From positions 44,999 to 108,998 of the forward strand of contig NZ_NPKP01000016.1 in assembly GCF_008329585.1 (NCBI RefSeq): a DNA stretch of 64,000 bases, written 5' to 3'. A model generated the notes under the pieces. That model was not told where the DNA came from. It was given only the letters and a program-made list of their open reading frames with translations, and made no database searches. This stretch comes from Mycolicibacterium sp. P9-22 (GTDB lineage Bacteria > Actinomycetota > Actinomycetes > Mycobacteriales > Mycobacteriaceae). Made by a program: the position numbers and the translations under genes. Position 1 is the first letter of the stretch. Every line of letters begins with the position of its first letter. Below, one piece after another: positions 43,464-51,732 of the stretch.

Positions 43464-44219
43464 CTATATCAGCGTCGAGGATCCCAGCCGCTGCTGAGCG
43501 AAGCGCGCCAGCACCGCATCGGGAATCGGGATGCTGCCGCTGGCCATCTCGACCGGGACGGGCGGCAGCGCACCGTGCACATCGTGGTGCAGGCTCTCCA
43601 TCTCGTCATCCAGTCGCGCCGCGGTGGTCGCGGCCTCCTCCAGGCTGCGCGCGATGTGCGGAGGAACCGCGCCGGAGTACTTGTAGAAGATCTTGTGCTC
43701 GAGGCTGGCCCAGAAATCCATTGCCACGGTGCGCACCTGGACCTCGACCGGAACTTCGACCATGCCACTGGACAGGAACACCGGCACCTCGACGATCAGG
43801 TGCAGACTGCGATAGCCGTTCGGTTTGGGCTCGGCCACATAGTCTTTGAGCTGCAGCACGGTGAGGTCGTCCTGCCGGGTGAGCGCGTCGGCGATCAGGT
43901 AGACGTCAGAGGTGAATGAACAGGTCACCCGGACGCCGGCGATATCGATGATCTTGGCGCGGATCTCTTCGAAACGAGGCTCGCACTGTTTGCGGGCGAT
44001 TTTGTCGAGCACGCTTTCGGGCGTCTTGAGTCGACTCGTCACGTGCTCGATCGGGTTGTACTTCTGGAGATGCTTGAACTCCTGCTGCAGGATGGAAACC
44101 TTGGTCGTCACCTCGTCCATGCCGAACTTGTAGGCGAACATGAAACGCGAGAACTCTTCGCGCAGCACCTGGAACTCTTCGAGCAGAGCATCAGGGACGG
44201 CTTCCACAGACGAATTCAT
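43464..44219 (-). CDS. Small alarmone synthetase ((p)ppGpp synthetase, RelA/SpoT domain)
   Basis: 251 residues from ATG 44219, whose ATGA overlaps the HxlR stop. It consists of a synthetase domain without hydrolase, TGS or ACT domains. Conserved points: SRLKTPESVLDKI, DIAGVRVTCSF, EPKPNGYRSLHLIVE and EVQVRTVAMDFWASLEHKI, which cover the ATP/GTP sites of YjbM/YwaC-like enzymes. It should pass pyrophosphate from ATP to GDP or GTP. The linkage to an HxlR regulator suggests control at transcription level. No hydrolase gene is nearby. Confidence 0.88.
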   Translation of the reverse strand: MNSSVEAVPDALLEEFQVLREEFSRFMFAYKFGMDEVTTKVSILQQEFKHLQKYNPIEHVTSRLKTPESVLDKIARKQCEPRFEEIRAKIIDIAGVRVTCSFTSDVYLIADALTRQDDLTVLQLKDYVAEPKPNGYRSLHLIVEVPVFLSSGMVEVPVEVQVRTVAMDFWASLEHKIFYKYSGAVPPHIARSLEEAATTAARLDDEMESLHHDVHGALPPVPVEMASGSIPIPDAVLARFAQQRLGSSTLI

Positions 44220-44665
44220 ACGTCCAGGATGCCTGAACCGGAGAACTCGGCGGGGGCGCCGACCCCACCGCCGCAATGGTCACAGACCATGTGGACGGCC
44301 AGCGGCTGCCCGCAGTCGTGCACGGTCGACGTGTACGGAGCATCCGGTGCCCATTTGTTGCCCCATATCGTCAACGCGGTCAGCACCGGCGCGAGCTCGC
44401 TACCCGCCTCCGTGAGGTGGTACTCGTAACGCGGTGGGCGTTCACTGTACTGGCGGCGCTCGAGCACACCGGCGTCGACAAGCTTGTGCAGCCGATCGGT
44501 GAGGATGTCCCGCGACGCACCCGTGTACTTGGCGATCTTATCGAAACGATGTGTGCCATAGCTGATCTCGCGCACGGCCAACAGCGTCCAGCGCTCGCCG
44601 AGGATATCCAGCGATGCCGCGATCGGGCACGCCCGAGGCGTCGGGGTCCGAGTATGCGGTGACAC
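44216..44665 (-). CDS. HxlR-family transcriptional regulator
   Basis: 149 residues, GTG start. A winged helix of the HxlR/DUF24 type: ACPIAASLDILGERWTLLAV, FDKIAKYTGASRDILTDRL, LVDAGVLERRQYSERPPRYE. The N-terminal Cys in RACPIA is the position of the redox cysteine in several HxlR members; three more cysteines lie near the C terminus (CDHCGG, DCGQP). It is coupled to the alarmone synthetase and divergent from the NmrA-like gene; three like palindromes in between are probable binding sites. Confidence 0.88.
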   Translation of the reverse strand: MSPHTRTPTPRACPIAASLDILGERWTLLAVREISYGTHRFDKIAKYTGASRDILTDRLHKLVDAGVLERRQYSERPPRYEYHLTEAGSELAPVLTALTIWGNKWAPDAPYTSTVHDCGQPLAVHMVCDHCGGGVGAPAEFSGSGILDV

Positions 44666-44692
44666 CGTCGTCGCCTTTCGCCAGATGAGTGA

Positions 44693-44707
44693 GTTGACTT
44701 TTCCAAC
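44693..44707. promoter_or_regulatory. Candidate HxlR operator 1
   Basis: GTTGACTTTTCCAAC, first of three copies of GTTGNNNNTTCCAAC in the HxlR/NmrA divergent region. It starts 28 bases upstream of the HxlR GTG. Confidence 0.65.
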
Positions 44708-44740
44708 CTACACCCCTCGTCGCCGCCACACCACCAGACG

Positions 44741-44755
44741 GTTGTGTTTTCCAAC
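44741..44755. promoter_or_regulatory. Candidate HxlR operator 2
   Basis: GTTGTGTTTTCCAAC, second copy, 48 bases from the first. Confidence 0.65.
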
Positions 44756-44778
44756 TAACTATGCCTAAGCTTCTGGTT

Positions 44779-44795
44779 GGTTGGAGATTCCAACC
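44779..44795. promoter_or_regulatory. Candidate HxlR operator 3
   Basis: GGTTGGAGATTCCAACC, third copy with perfect 7-bp arms around GAT; its 15-base core is 39 bases from the second. It lies 25 bases before the leader ORF. Confidence 0.68.
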
Positions 44796-44819
44796 GTCAA
44801 GTCAGCCACCGAGGAAACG

Positions 44820-44882
44820 ATGACCATCCCTGTCACACAACATGAACCGACCGCACCGATGATCCCGGGCGTGAACCGGTGA
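44820..44882 (+). CDS. Possible leader ORF (20 residues) before the NmrA-like gene
   Basis: ATG 44820 follows GAGGAAACG, a better ribosome site than the NmrA-like gene itself has. It reads MTIPVTQHEPTAPMIPGVNR and stops with TGA at 44880-44882, overlapping the GTG start at 44879. It may couple or attenuate translation, or simply be chance. Confidence 0.4.
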   Translation: MTIPVTQHEPTAPMIPGVNR

Positions 44883-45802
44883 GCGCCGAGGTCTACCTGA
44901 TTTCCGGGGCCACCGGGAAAACAGGTTCGCGCACCGTGGAGCTTCTTCGTGCGCGGGGCGCGTCGGTACGGGCTCTCGTCCACACCCGCGATGAACGATC
45001 CGAGCGCTTGAGCCAGCTCGGCGCCGAGGTCGTCGAGGCCGATCTCTTGGACTTCGGCGCGGTGAGCTCCGCGATGGCCGGAGTCTCCGCAGCCTATTTC
45101 TGCTATCCGATCGACCCGGGCGGCTTGTTGGAGGCCACCGCAATCTTCGCGCAGGCCACGGCCGAGGCGGGCGTGCGCTCCGTGGTGAACATGTCCCAGA
45201 TCTCGGCCCGACGCGAGGCCAAAAGCCATGCTGCACAGCAACACTGGCTGAGTGAGCGGATGTGGGACCGCAACGCGCTGATCACCACCCACCTGCGGCC
45301 GACATTCTTCGCCGACTGGCTGCTCTGGCAGTGGTCACGCCGCGACGACGGGGGAACACTGCGCCTTCCCTTCGCCGACGGACGTCACGCACCGATCACC
45401 AGCGCCGACCAGGCCCGGGTCATCGCGGCGATCCTGACCAACCCCGCGCCACACGACCGTCAGATCTATCCGCTGCGCGGGCCGGTAGATCTGAACCACG
45501 CTCAGATCGCCGAGAAAGTGGCGCGGACGTTGGGCCTTCCGGTGCACTACGAACCGGTCGAGATCGCTGATTTCGGGCGGGTACTGACAGCCCAAGGCGC
45601 GACGCCGTTTCTCATTCAGCATCTGAGCAACGTGGCCCAGGATTACCGCGACGGCGTCTTCGCCGGCACCGACAATCTCGTCGAGGTGATCACCGGTACT
45701 GCCGCCATGACCGTCGAGGAGTTCACCGCCGCGAACCGTGCCGCGTTCCACATGCCTGGCCAGGCTGCGTCCTGGGAGGCAGTGCGGGCCGGAAATCACT
45801 GA
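44879..45802 (+). CDS. NmrA-like NAD(P)-binding protein
   Basis: 307 residues, GTG start. The NAD(P) motif ISGATGKTGSRTVELL opens the protein; ALVHTRDERSE, VVEADLLD and FCYPID follow the atypical SDR (NmrA/QOR2-like) pattern, with no classical YxxxK site. Such proteins sense or use NADPH, often as quinone or azo reductases. Divergent from the HxlR regulator, and a usual type of HxlR target. Confidence 0.85.
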   Translation: MSAEVYLISGATGKTGSRTVELLRARGASVRALVHTRDERSERLSQLGAEVVEADLLDFGAVSSAMAGVSAAYFCYPIDPGGLLEATAIFAQATAEAGVRSVVNMSQISARREAKSHAAQQHWLSERMWDRNALITTHLRPTFFADWLLWQWSRRDDGGTLRLPFADGRHAPITSADQARVIAAILTNPAPHDRQIYPLRGPVDLNHAQIAEKVARTLGLPVHYEPVEIADFGRVLTAQGATPFLIQHLSNVAQDYRDGVFAGTDNLVEVITGTAAMTVEEFTAANRAAFHMPGQAASWEAVRAGNH

Positions 45803-45896
45803 CTCCGGGAGTCGGGAAAACTCTGCGGAAAGCGTGCGTTCGAGCGGGTAGAAGGGCAGCCCGCACCTTCGTCGACAGGACGATCAGGAGAACACC

Positions 45897-46811
45897 ATGA
45901 GCGTGGACAACGTTGCAGATCTGGACAGGACAGGGCTCGACGAGCTGGTGCCGTCGCGCTACGCATTACAGGTAGGCGATATCGAGGTGCTGGTGATCAG
46001 CGACGGGGTGCTGCCGATCACGGCCTCGACGATGGCCACCAACGCCGAGCCGGCGCTGTACTCGGCATGGCTCAAGGACATGTTCCTGCCGCCGGAGATC
46101 CTCGATTGGCCGCTGAACGTGGCGGTGGTGCGCAGCGGCGGCAAGACCATCCTCATCGACTCGGGACTGGGCACCGAGTTCCCGGATTTCCCGCGGGCCG
46201 GGCAGCTGAGCATGCGTTTGGTGGCCGCCGGGGTCGAGCCGTCGTCGGTGACCGATGTGGTGCTCACCCACCTGCACATGGACCATATCGGCGGGTTGCT
46301 CGTCGACGGGCTGCGCAACAAGCTGCGCCCGGATCTGCGCGTGCACACTGCGACCGCGGAAGCCGAGTTCTGGGCAGCGCCCGATTTCACCCGCACCGTG
46401 ATGCCGGCGGCGATCCCACCGGTTCTGCGCCAGACCGCCGCCCAGTTCCTCGACCTCTACCGTGGTCAGCTGCGGACCTTCGAGAACGAGTACGAAGTGG
46501 CACCCGGTGTGCTGCTGCGCCGCACCGGTGGCCACACCCCCGGCCACAGCATCGTGCGCATCGAGTCGCGCGGCGAGGCGCTGACCTTCGCCGGTGACGC
46601 GGTGTTCCAGCCCGGGTTCGACAACCCGGAGTGGCAGAACGGTTTCGAACACGATCCCGAGGAGGCGACGCGGGTTCGTATTCAACTGTTGACCGAGTTG
46701 GCGGCCAGCCGCGAGCAGCTGGTGGCGACCCATCTGCCGTTCCCGTCGGTCTGCCACGTGGCAACCGCCGGCAGCGGGTTCCGATTCATCCCGGCGACCT
46801 GGGATTACTGA
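45897..46811 (+). CDS. MBL-fold metallo-hydrolase
   Basis: 304 residues, preceded by AGGAG. Zinc site: HLHMDH (HxHxDH), TGGHTPGHS, TFAGDAVF and a late THLPFPS. These give the full set of metal ligands, so the enzyme is probably active. The closest type is the AHL-lactonase/methyl parathion hydrolase-like group; the substrate is unknown. No signal peptide. Followed by a strong hairpin. Confidence 0.86.
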   Translation: MSVDNVADLDRTGLDELVPSRYALQVGDIEVLVISDGVLPITASTMATNAEPALYSAWLKDMFLPPEILDWPLNVAVVRSGGKTILIDSGLGTEFPDFPRAGQLSMRLVAAGVEPSSVTDVVLTHLHMDHIGGLLVDGLRNKLRPDLRVHTATAEAEFWAAPDFTRTVMPAAIPPVLRQTAAQFLDLYRGQLRTFENEYEVAPGVLLRRTGGHTPGHSIVRIESRGEALTFAGDAVFQPGFDNPEWQNGFEHDPEEATRVRIQLLTELAASREQLVATHLPFPSVCHVATAGSGFRFIPATWDY

Positions 46812-46817
46812 TCTGAC

Positions 46818-46865
46818 TCGTGCGGCACCGGAGCCCGGACCTGACCAGGCTCCGGTGTCGCACGA
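46818..46865. terminator. Strong hairpin, probable terminator after the MBL gene
   Basis: An 18-bp stem (46818-46835 with 46848-46865, one G-T pair) and a 12-base loop, starting 7 bases after the stop. The core is CACCGGAGCC against GGCTCCGGTG. No T tract follows, as is common in mycobacteria. Confidence 0.7.
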
Positions 46866-46972
46866 AGTTCACATCCCATTTACGAATGCCCGTTTTGGCG
46901 GGCGGACCTGCGGGGTACAGGCGTGGCATCGGCGCGATACGGCGCCGGACCAACTGCCCGGAGGTACCGAAC

Positions 46973-47086
46973 ATGATCCCCTTCATCTGCCCGAGCTGCG
47001 GCCACCTCGACATCGATTCGCCTGAGTGCGCATCATGCGCGCAGGCGCCCGGTGAGCACACCATGGTGGACGCGGCCGTCGTCTGA
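46973..47086 (+). CDS. Small double-CXXC (zinc-ribbon-like) protein
   Basis: 37 residues from ATG 46973, preceded by GGAGG with 8 bases between. The protein holds CPSC and CASC separated by 8 residues (FICPSCGHLDIDSPECASC), a spacing fit for one zinc ion. Not recognised. It stands alone between a terminator and an SDR gene. A longer open frame goes back to 46820 but crosses the hairpin. Confidence 0.55.
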   Translation: MIPFICPSCGHLDIDSPECASCAQAPGEHTMVDAAVV

Positions 47087-47199
47087 CCCGTCCGTCTACC
47101 GGGTGTCCCCCAGTCGATGGTGATGCCAGCACGGCTGACGCGGCAGCGTCTCCTCCCGGAAACTGAGTTGACACGAACCAGCGAGGGAGGACGCTCACC

Positions 47200-47967
47200 A
47201 TGAAGATCTCCGGTAACACCATTTTCATCCCCGGCTCGACGAGCGGCATCGGGCTGGCGCTCGCCCTCGCGCTGAGCGACAAGGGCAACAAGGTCATCGT
47301 CGGCGGACGACGCCAGGAGCTGTTGGACGAGATCGCCGAGCGTCATCCCGCTTTGGGAACCGTCCGCATCGACACCTCCGATCCGGACAGTGTCGCCGCC
47401 GCTGCGGCGCAGGTCCTCGCCGCACACCCAGACCTGAATGTGCTCATCACCATGGCGGGCATCATGAACATCGAGGACTGGCACCGCGCCGAGACATTCC
47501 TGGCCTCTGCGGAGGCCGTGATCACCACCAATGTGCTGGGTCCCATCCGGCTGATCGCACATTTCATCGAACATTTGCAAGAGCAACCGGCCGCCACCAT
47601 CATCACGGTCTCGTCGGGCCTGGCCTTCGCGCCACTCAAAGTGACGCCGAGTTACAACGCCTCGAAGGCCGCCATCCACATGCTCACCGAATCACTGCGG
47701 CTCCAATTCGCCGACACGAACATCGAATTCAAGGAGCTGGAGCCACCCTCGGTAGCAACGGATCTGCTTCCCGGACAGCGAGAGAGCTCGTTCGCCATGC
47801 CGCTGGAGGACTACATCGCCGAGGTGATCTCGATCCTGGAACAGGATCCGGACACCAAGGAGATCCAGGTCGAACGGGTGAAATTCCTGCGGTACGCCGA
47901 AGCGCGCGGAGACTACGACGCGGTGGTGAACACCCTGAACGCCTCCGATCCACACGGTGGTGACTGA
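47200..47967 (+). CDS. Short-chain dehydrogenase (DltE-like)
   Basis: 255 residues, GGAGG upstream. The cofactor motif reads PGSTSGIG, with Pro for the usual Thr, and the catalytic YNASK is present with the Ser in TVSSG. DltE-like oxidoreductases of this kind have no settled substrate. The C-terminal end FKELEPPSVATDL is typical of that group. Confidence 0.87.
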   Translation: MKISGNTIFIPGSTSGIGLALALALSDKGNKVIVGGRRQELLDEIAERHPALGTVRIDTSDPDSVAAAAAQVLAAHPDLNVLITMAGIMNIEDWHRAETFLASAEAVITTNVLGPIRLIAHFIEHLQEQPAATIITVSSGLAFAPLKVTPSYNASKAAIHMLTESLRLQFADTNIEFKELEPPSVATDLLPGQRESSFAMPLEDYIAEVISILEQDPDTKEIQVERVKFLRYAEARGDYDAVVNTLNASDPHGGD

Positions 47968-48016
47968 GAATCCGGGCGCTCCATCACAGCGGCCGAAACT
48001 TGTCGGACTCCCGTTC

Positions 48017-48022
48017 TAGAAT
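48017..48022 (+). promoter_or_regulatory. -10 element of a probable leaderless promoter (HNH gene)
   Basis: TAGAAT ends 6 bases before the ATG at 48029, so transcription would start at or within a base of the start codon. No ribosome binding site is visible. Leaderless mRNAs are frequent in mycobacteria. Confidence 0.55.
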
Positions 48023-48028
48023 CGTGGT

Positions 48029-49342
48029 ATGCCGCCTCCGACAACCCCTTTCGCCGAACACGTGCCTTCGGTGCGTCGGTTGGAGGTGTTGTTCGACGAG
48101 ATGGGGGAGTTGACCGGGCAGCGCAATGCGATCGATGGCCGGTTGGTGGAGATCATCGCCGAGATCGACGGCGCAGGCTCGCCCGACGGGAACTCGCTGT
48201 GGGGTGCCACGGGTTGCCGCTCGCTGGAGGCGTTGGTGGCCTGGAAGACCGGTGTCAGCCCGCGCCGGGCCGGAACCATGGTCGCCGTGGCGCACCGACT
48301 CGCCGAACTGTCGCTCTGCGCGCAAGGGTTGCGGGAGGGGCGGGTATCACTCGATCAGATCGGGGTCATCGCCGAAAACGCCGCCGAGGGTTCCGATGAG
48401 CACTATGCCGAACTGGTGAAGGTCGCCACCGTCACCCAATTGCGCACCGCGGTCAAACAGGAACCCCGCCCCGAACCCGACCCCAAACCCGAACCCAAGC
48501 GCAAGATCACCAAAACCGAGGGCGAGGACTCCACGACGTGGCGGATCACCCTGCCCAAGGTGGAGGCAGCGAAGTTCGAGGCCGGCCTGCAATCCCACCG
48601 CGACGGTTTGGTCGCGGATTGGAAACGCGATCACGACAACACCGACAGCGTCGACCCCGAAGACGGCACAAAACGCCAGTACGACGCCGAGAGCCAGATC
48701 TCCGAGCAAGCGCCCCCGTTCCCGAACGGGGTCGATGCGTTCATGAGCCTCATCGAGGCCGGCTGGGACACCGAGGTCCAGCGACGTCCGCACGGGCAGC
48801 ACACCACCGTGGTGGTACATGTCGATGTCGAGAAACCGGTCGCAGCACTGCATCTCGGGCCAGCGCTGTCCGCCGATGACCGCCAATACCTGCTCTGTGA
48901 TGCGACCTGTGAAGTCTGGTTCGAACGCCACGGCCGCCCCATCGGCGCCGGGCGCACGACCCGCACCATCAGCCGCCGGCTGCGCCGGGCCTTGGAGCAC
49001 CGCGACCACACCTGCGTGGTGCCCGGCTGCGGGGCAACCCGCGGTCTGCATGCCCATCACATCGTGCACTGGGAAAACGGCGGCCCCACCGAACTGTCCA
49101 ACCTGGTCCTGCTCTGCCCATTCCACCACCGGTTGCATCACCGCGGCGGCATCACCATCACCGGGCCCGCCGAACAGCTCAAGGTCACCGACAGCGACGG
49201 CGAACCACTGAGAGGCGCCTCGCTGGCCCGGCCACCCACCACACCACTACCCGAAGTGCCACCGTGCCCCGGACCGCTCGGGGAACGCGCCCAATGGTGG
49301 TGGTACACACCGTTTGAACCGCCACCACCGACGAACAACTAG
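48029..49342 (+). CDS. DUF222 / HNH endonuclease domain protein (13E12 repeat family)
   Basis: 437 residues. The first half is DUF222 (SLEALVAWKTGVSPRRAGTM). The C-terminal HNH domain has CVVPGC, LHAHHIVHWENGG and LLCPFHHRLHH with the expected Cys and His ligands. These are often repeated in mycobacterial genomes; the role is unknown, perhaps linked to mobile DNA. Convergent with the FAH-family gene. Confidence 0.88.
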   Translation: MPPPTTPFAEHVPSVRRLEVLFDEMGELTGQRNAIDGRLVEIIAEIDGAGSPDGNSLWGATGCRSLEALVAWKTGVSPRRAGTMVAVAHRLAELSLCAQGLREGRVSLDQIGVIAENAAEGSDEHYAELVKVATVTQLRTAVKQEPRPEPDPKPEPKRKITKTEGEDSTTWRITLPKVEAAKFEAGLQSHRDGLVADWKRDHDNTDSVDPEDGTKRQYDAESQISEQAPPFPNGVDAFMSLIEAGWDTEVQRRPHGQHTTVVVHVDVEKPVAALHLGPALSADDRQYLLCDATCEVWFERHGRPIGAGRTTRTISRRLRRALEHRDHTCVVPGCGATRGLHAHHIVHWENGGPTELSNLVLLCPFHHRLHHRGGITITGPAEQLKVTDSDGEPLRGASLARPPTTPLPEVPPCPGPLGERAQWWWYTPFEPPPPTNN

Positions 49343-49364
49343 GTTCGCGGCGCCGCGTCGGGGC

Positions 49365-50060
49365 TCAACTGACCACGAACGAGATGTCACCGACGCCGTC
49401 GATGCCGCCCCGGACGCGCTGTCCGCGGGCGATGGCCCCCACGCCGGCCGGGGTGCCGGTCATGATCAGGTCACCGGGCGCCAAGGTGACCGATTTCGAC
49501 AGGTGGGCAATGACATCGGCCACCGGCCAGATCTGGTCGGCAAGGTCGCCCTCCTGACGCAGGTCGTCATCGACACTCAGCCAGATCCGTCCGCGGGTGG
49601 CGTCCACCGACTCGGCCGGCACCAGTTCCGACACCGGGCCGGACGCGTCGAAGCCCTTCGACAGATCCCACGGTCGGCGGGTCTGCTTGGCCACGTCCTG
49701 CAGATCACGGCGGGTGAGGTCGACACCGACGCCGTAACCCCAAACGCGTTGTAGCGCAGTGGCGGTATCGATGTCCGCACCGCCGGCGGCCAGGGCGACC
49801 ACGAGTTCGATCTCGTGATGCAGGTTCTGTGTCTGGGGCGGGTACGGCAGTTGATGTGCCGGTCCCCCGCCGTAGCCTTCCGAGTCGGTGAAGACGGCGT
49901 CGGCGGGCTTGGTGAAGTAGAACGGCGGTTCCCGGTCCGGGTCGGCGCCCATTTCACGGGCATGGTCGGCATAGTTGCGGCCGACGCAGTAGACCCGGCG
50001 GACGGGAAAGCGTTCCGCGGAGCCGGCGACGGCGAGTGTCGTAGTGTTGATCGCAAACAT
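49365..50060 (-). CDS. Fumarylacetoacetate hydrolase-family protein
   Basis: 231 residues, about the size of the small FAH-domain proteins (acylpyruvase, 2-hydroxyhepta-diene-dioate isomerase type). The metal site is seen in LHHEIELVV (Glu, Glu) and GVGVDLTRRD (Asp); GDLIMTGTPAGVG is a family signature. It should cleave C-C bonds in ring-fission products or decarboxylate acylpyruvates. Divergent from the EVE gene with 39 bases between. Confidence 0.88.
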   Translation of the reverse strand: MFAINTTTLAVAGSAERFPVRRVYCVGRNYADHAREMGADPDREPPFYFTKPADAVFTDSEGYGGGPAHQLPYPPQTQNLHHEIELVVALAAGGADIDTATALQRVWGYGVGVDLTRRDLQDVAKQTRRPWDLSKGFDASGPVSELVPAESVDATRGRIWLSVDDDLRQEGDLADQIWPVADVIAHLSKSVTLAPGDLIMTGTPAGVGAIARGQRVRGGIDGVGDISFVVS

Positions 50061-50067
50061 CTCGTCC

Positions 50068-50073
50068 AGCCTA
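50068..50073 (-). promoter_or_regulatory. -10 element of a probable leaderless promoter (FAH gene)
   Basis: On the minus strand TAGGCT is followed by 7 bases and the ATG at 50060, which again points to a leaderless start. Confidence 0.45.
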
Positions 50074-50099
50074 GTGGCAGCCAGTCGCAGGAGGGCTGA

Positions 50100-50540
50100 G
50101 TGGCAGCAGAACGCAGTGTGACCGCCGAAGGACTCGGTGCGTGGGTGATCAAATGCAACCCGCGCAAGACGGCCCTGGCACCCATGTGCGCCGCCGGGGA
50201 GGCGAAAGCCTCCTGGTGCGTTGCGGACAACTACCGTTCACGGCTCATCCGGCCGGGCCAGCGGGTTCTGTTCTGGGTGTCGGCACATCCGCGACGAGGC
50301 ATCTGGGGTGCCGGCCGGATCGACGGCGATCTGATCACCGACGACGGGACATTGCACGTCCCGGTACGTATCCCCTTGTTCGCCGAACCGGTCACGGCCG
50401 CAGAACTGAACACGGTCCCGGGACTGCGCACGATGGAGGTCCTTTCGCGCGCCCCAGCATTCCAACCCCTCCTGGGTCAGCACCGCCGAATCGGCGCTGA
50501 TCGAGCCGCTGCTACCGCCGTCAGTGTGAGCGCGCGGTGA
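50100..50540 (+). CDS. EVE (PUA-like) domain protein
   Basis: 146 residues from GTG 50100, preceded by AGGAGG 5 bases away. The order WVIKCNP, SWCVADNYRSRLIRPGQRVLFWV and GIWGAGRI is that of the EVE fold, which binds modified bases in RNA or DNA. Its 3' end overlaps the convergent P450 gene by 20 bases. Confidence 0.8.
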   Translation: MAAERSVTAEGLGAWVIKCNPRKTALAPMCAAGEAKASWCVADNYRSRLIRPGQRVLFWVSAHPRRGIWGAGRIDGDLITDDGTLHVPVRIPLFAEPVTAAELNTVPGLRTMEVLSRAPAFQPLLGQHRRIGADRAAATAVSVSAR

Positions 50541-51732
50541 CCCGCACCGGCAGCGAGTCGATCCCGATGCCGACGTTGTGCACCGGCCCGCCGCCCGCCC
50601 ACGCCGGGGGCCCGGCGAGTTCGATGTCGTAGCCGCCCGCGATGGCCCCGAGCACGACCTGGACCTCCTTGCGCGCGAGGTTCGCCCCGAGGCAATAGTG
50701 CACACCGCCGCCCCCGAAGGACAGGTGCGGGTTGGGTGAGCGGTGGATGTCGAACCGGAACGGATCGGCGAACACGGACTCGTCGCGATTACCCGACGGA
50801 TACCAGAACAGGACCCGGTCACCGGACTTCACTTCCTGGCCACCGACGGTCACATCGCAGGTGGCGGTGCGACCGAAGAACAGCACCGGGCTGGCCCAGC
50901 GGATGGCTTCATCGGCGGCGGTCACGGCAAGATCGCGATCCGACCGCAGCTCGGTCAATTGATCGGGATTGTCGAGCAGCGCAATGATGCCTTGGGTCAA
51001 TGCGTTTCGAGTGGTCTCGCTGCCGGCCACGGACAGAATGAGGAAGAACATCTCCAGCTCGAACCCGTCGAGTTGACCGGCGAGTTTGGTCCACACATCG
51101 TCGGTCGGGTGCGCGCGCTTGTCGGCGGTGAGCCGCTGTGCGTACTCGAACAGCTCGACCTGAAATCCCAGCTGGTCATCTTCGGTGTAGCCGCGGTAGG
51201 GATCGCCGGACTTGAGCAGATGGTCGACCCGCTCGAACACCCACGGCCGGTCCGACTCGGGGATACCGACGATGTCGGCGATCAGGTGCATCGGCACCTG
51301 ATAGGCGATGTCGCCGACGAAATCGCAGACCTCACCCGTCGCCGCCTCCAGGATCTGGGCGGTCCTGGTCGCGATGAGTTGCTCGAGCCTGCCGATCATC
51401 CGCGGCGTGAATTCCGAGGTGATGATCCGGCGCATCTCCGCCTGATCGGGCGGGTCCATCGAGACCAATGTCCTTCCGGCCGACAGCAGGGGGTTCGGCT
51501 CCATCATCGGCCCACCGGATGCCGCGAAGGTCTTCCAGTCGCGGTTGGCCTGCTGGATCTCCGGGTGGGTGACGATGGACCAGAACGGAATCGGCGGGAT
51601 CCCCGGACGGCCCTCGACGGCGAGGTGCCGGTGTATCGCACCGCGACTGCGCAATTCGGTGAAAACCTCGTGCGGGAACCCGTTCGTGTAGAGCTGTGGG
51701 TCCGTGAGATCGACGTCCAGGACGTGGGTCAT
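50521..51732 (-). CDS. Cytochrome P450
   Basis: 403 residues. I-helix LSVAGSETTRNALTQ, ExxR in DEAIRW, heme loop FGGGGVHYCLGANLARKE with the cysteine. All core motifs intact. The nearest type is the steroid/cholesterol-hydroxylating CYP125/CYP142-like group, by the look of the heme loop only. Its start overlaps the TetR stop as ATGA, so the regulator and enzyme are cotranslated. Confidence 0.9.
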   Translation of the reverse strand: MTHVLDVDLTDPQLYTNGFPHEVFTELRSRGAIHRHLAVEGRPGIPPIPFWSIVTHPEIQQANRDWKTFAASGGPMMEPNPLLSAGRTLVSMDPPDQAEMRRIITSEFTPRMIGRLEQLIATRTAQILEAATGEVCDFVGDIAYQVPMHLIADIVGIPESDRPWVFERVDHLLKSGDPYRGYTEDDQLGFQVELFEYAQRLTADKRAHPTDDVWTKLAGQLDGFELEMFFLILSVAGSETTRNALTQGIIALLDNPDQLTELRSDRDLAVTAADEAIRWASPVLFFGRTATCDVTVGGQEVKSGDRVLFWYPSGNRDESVFADPFRFDIHRSPNPHLSFGGGGVHYCLGANLARKEVQVVLGAIAGGYDIELAGPPAWAGGGPVHNVGIGIDSLPVRVTARSH

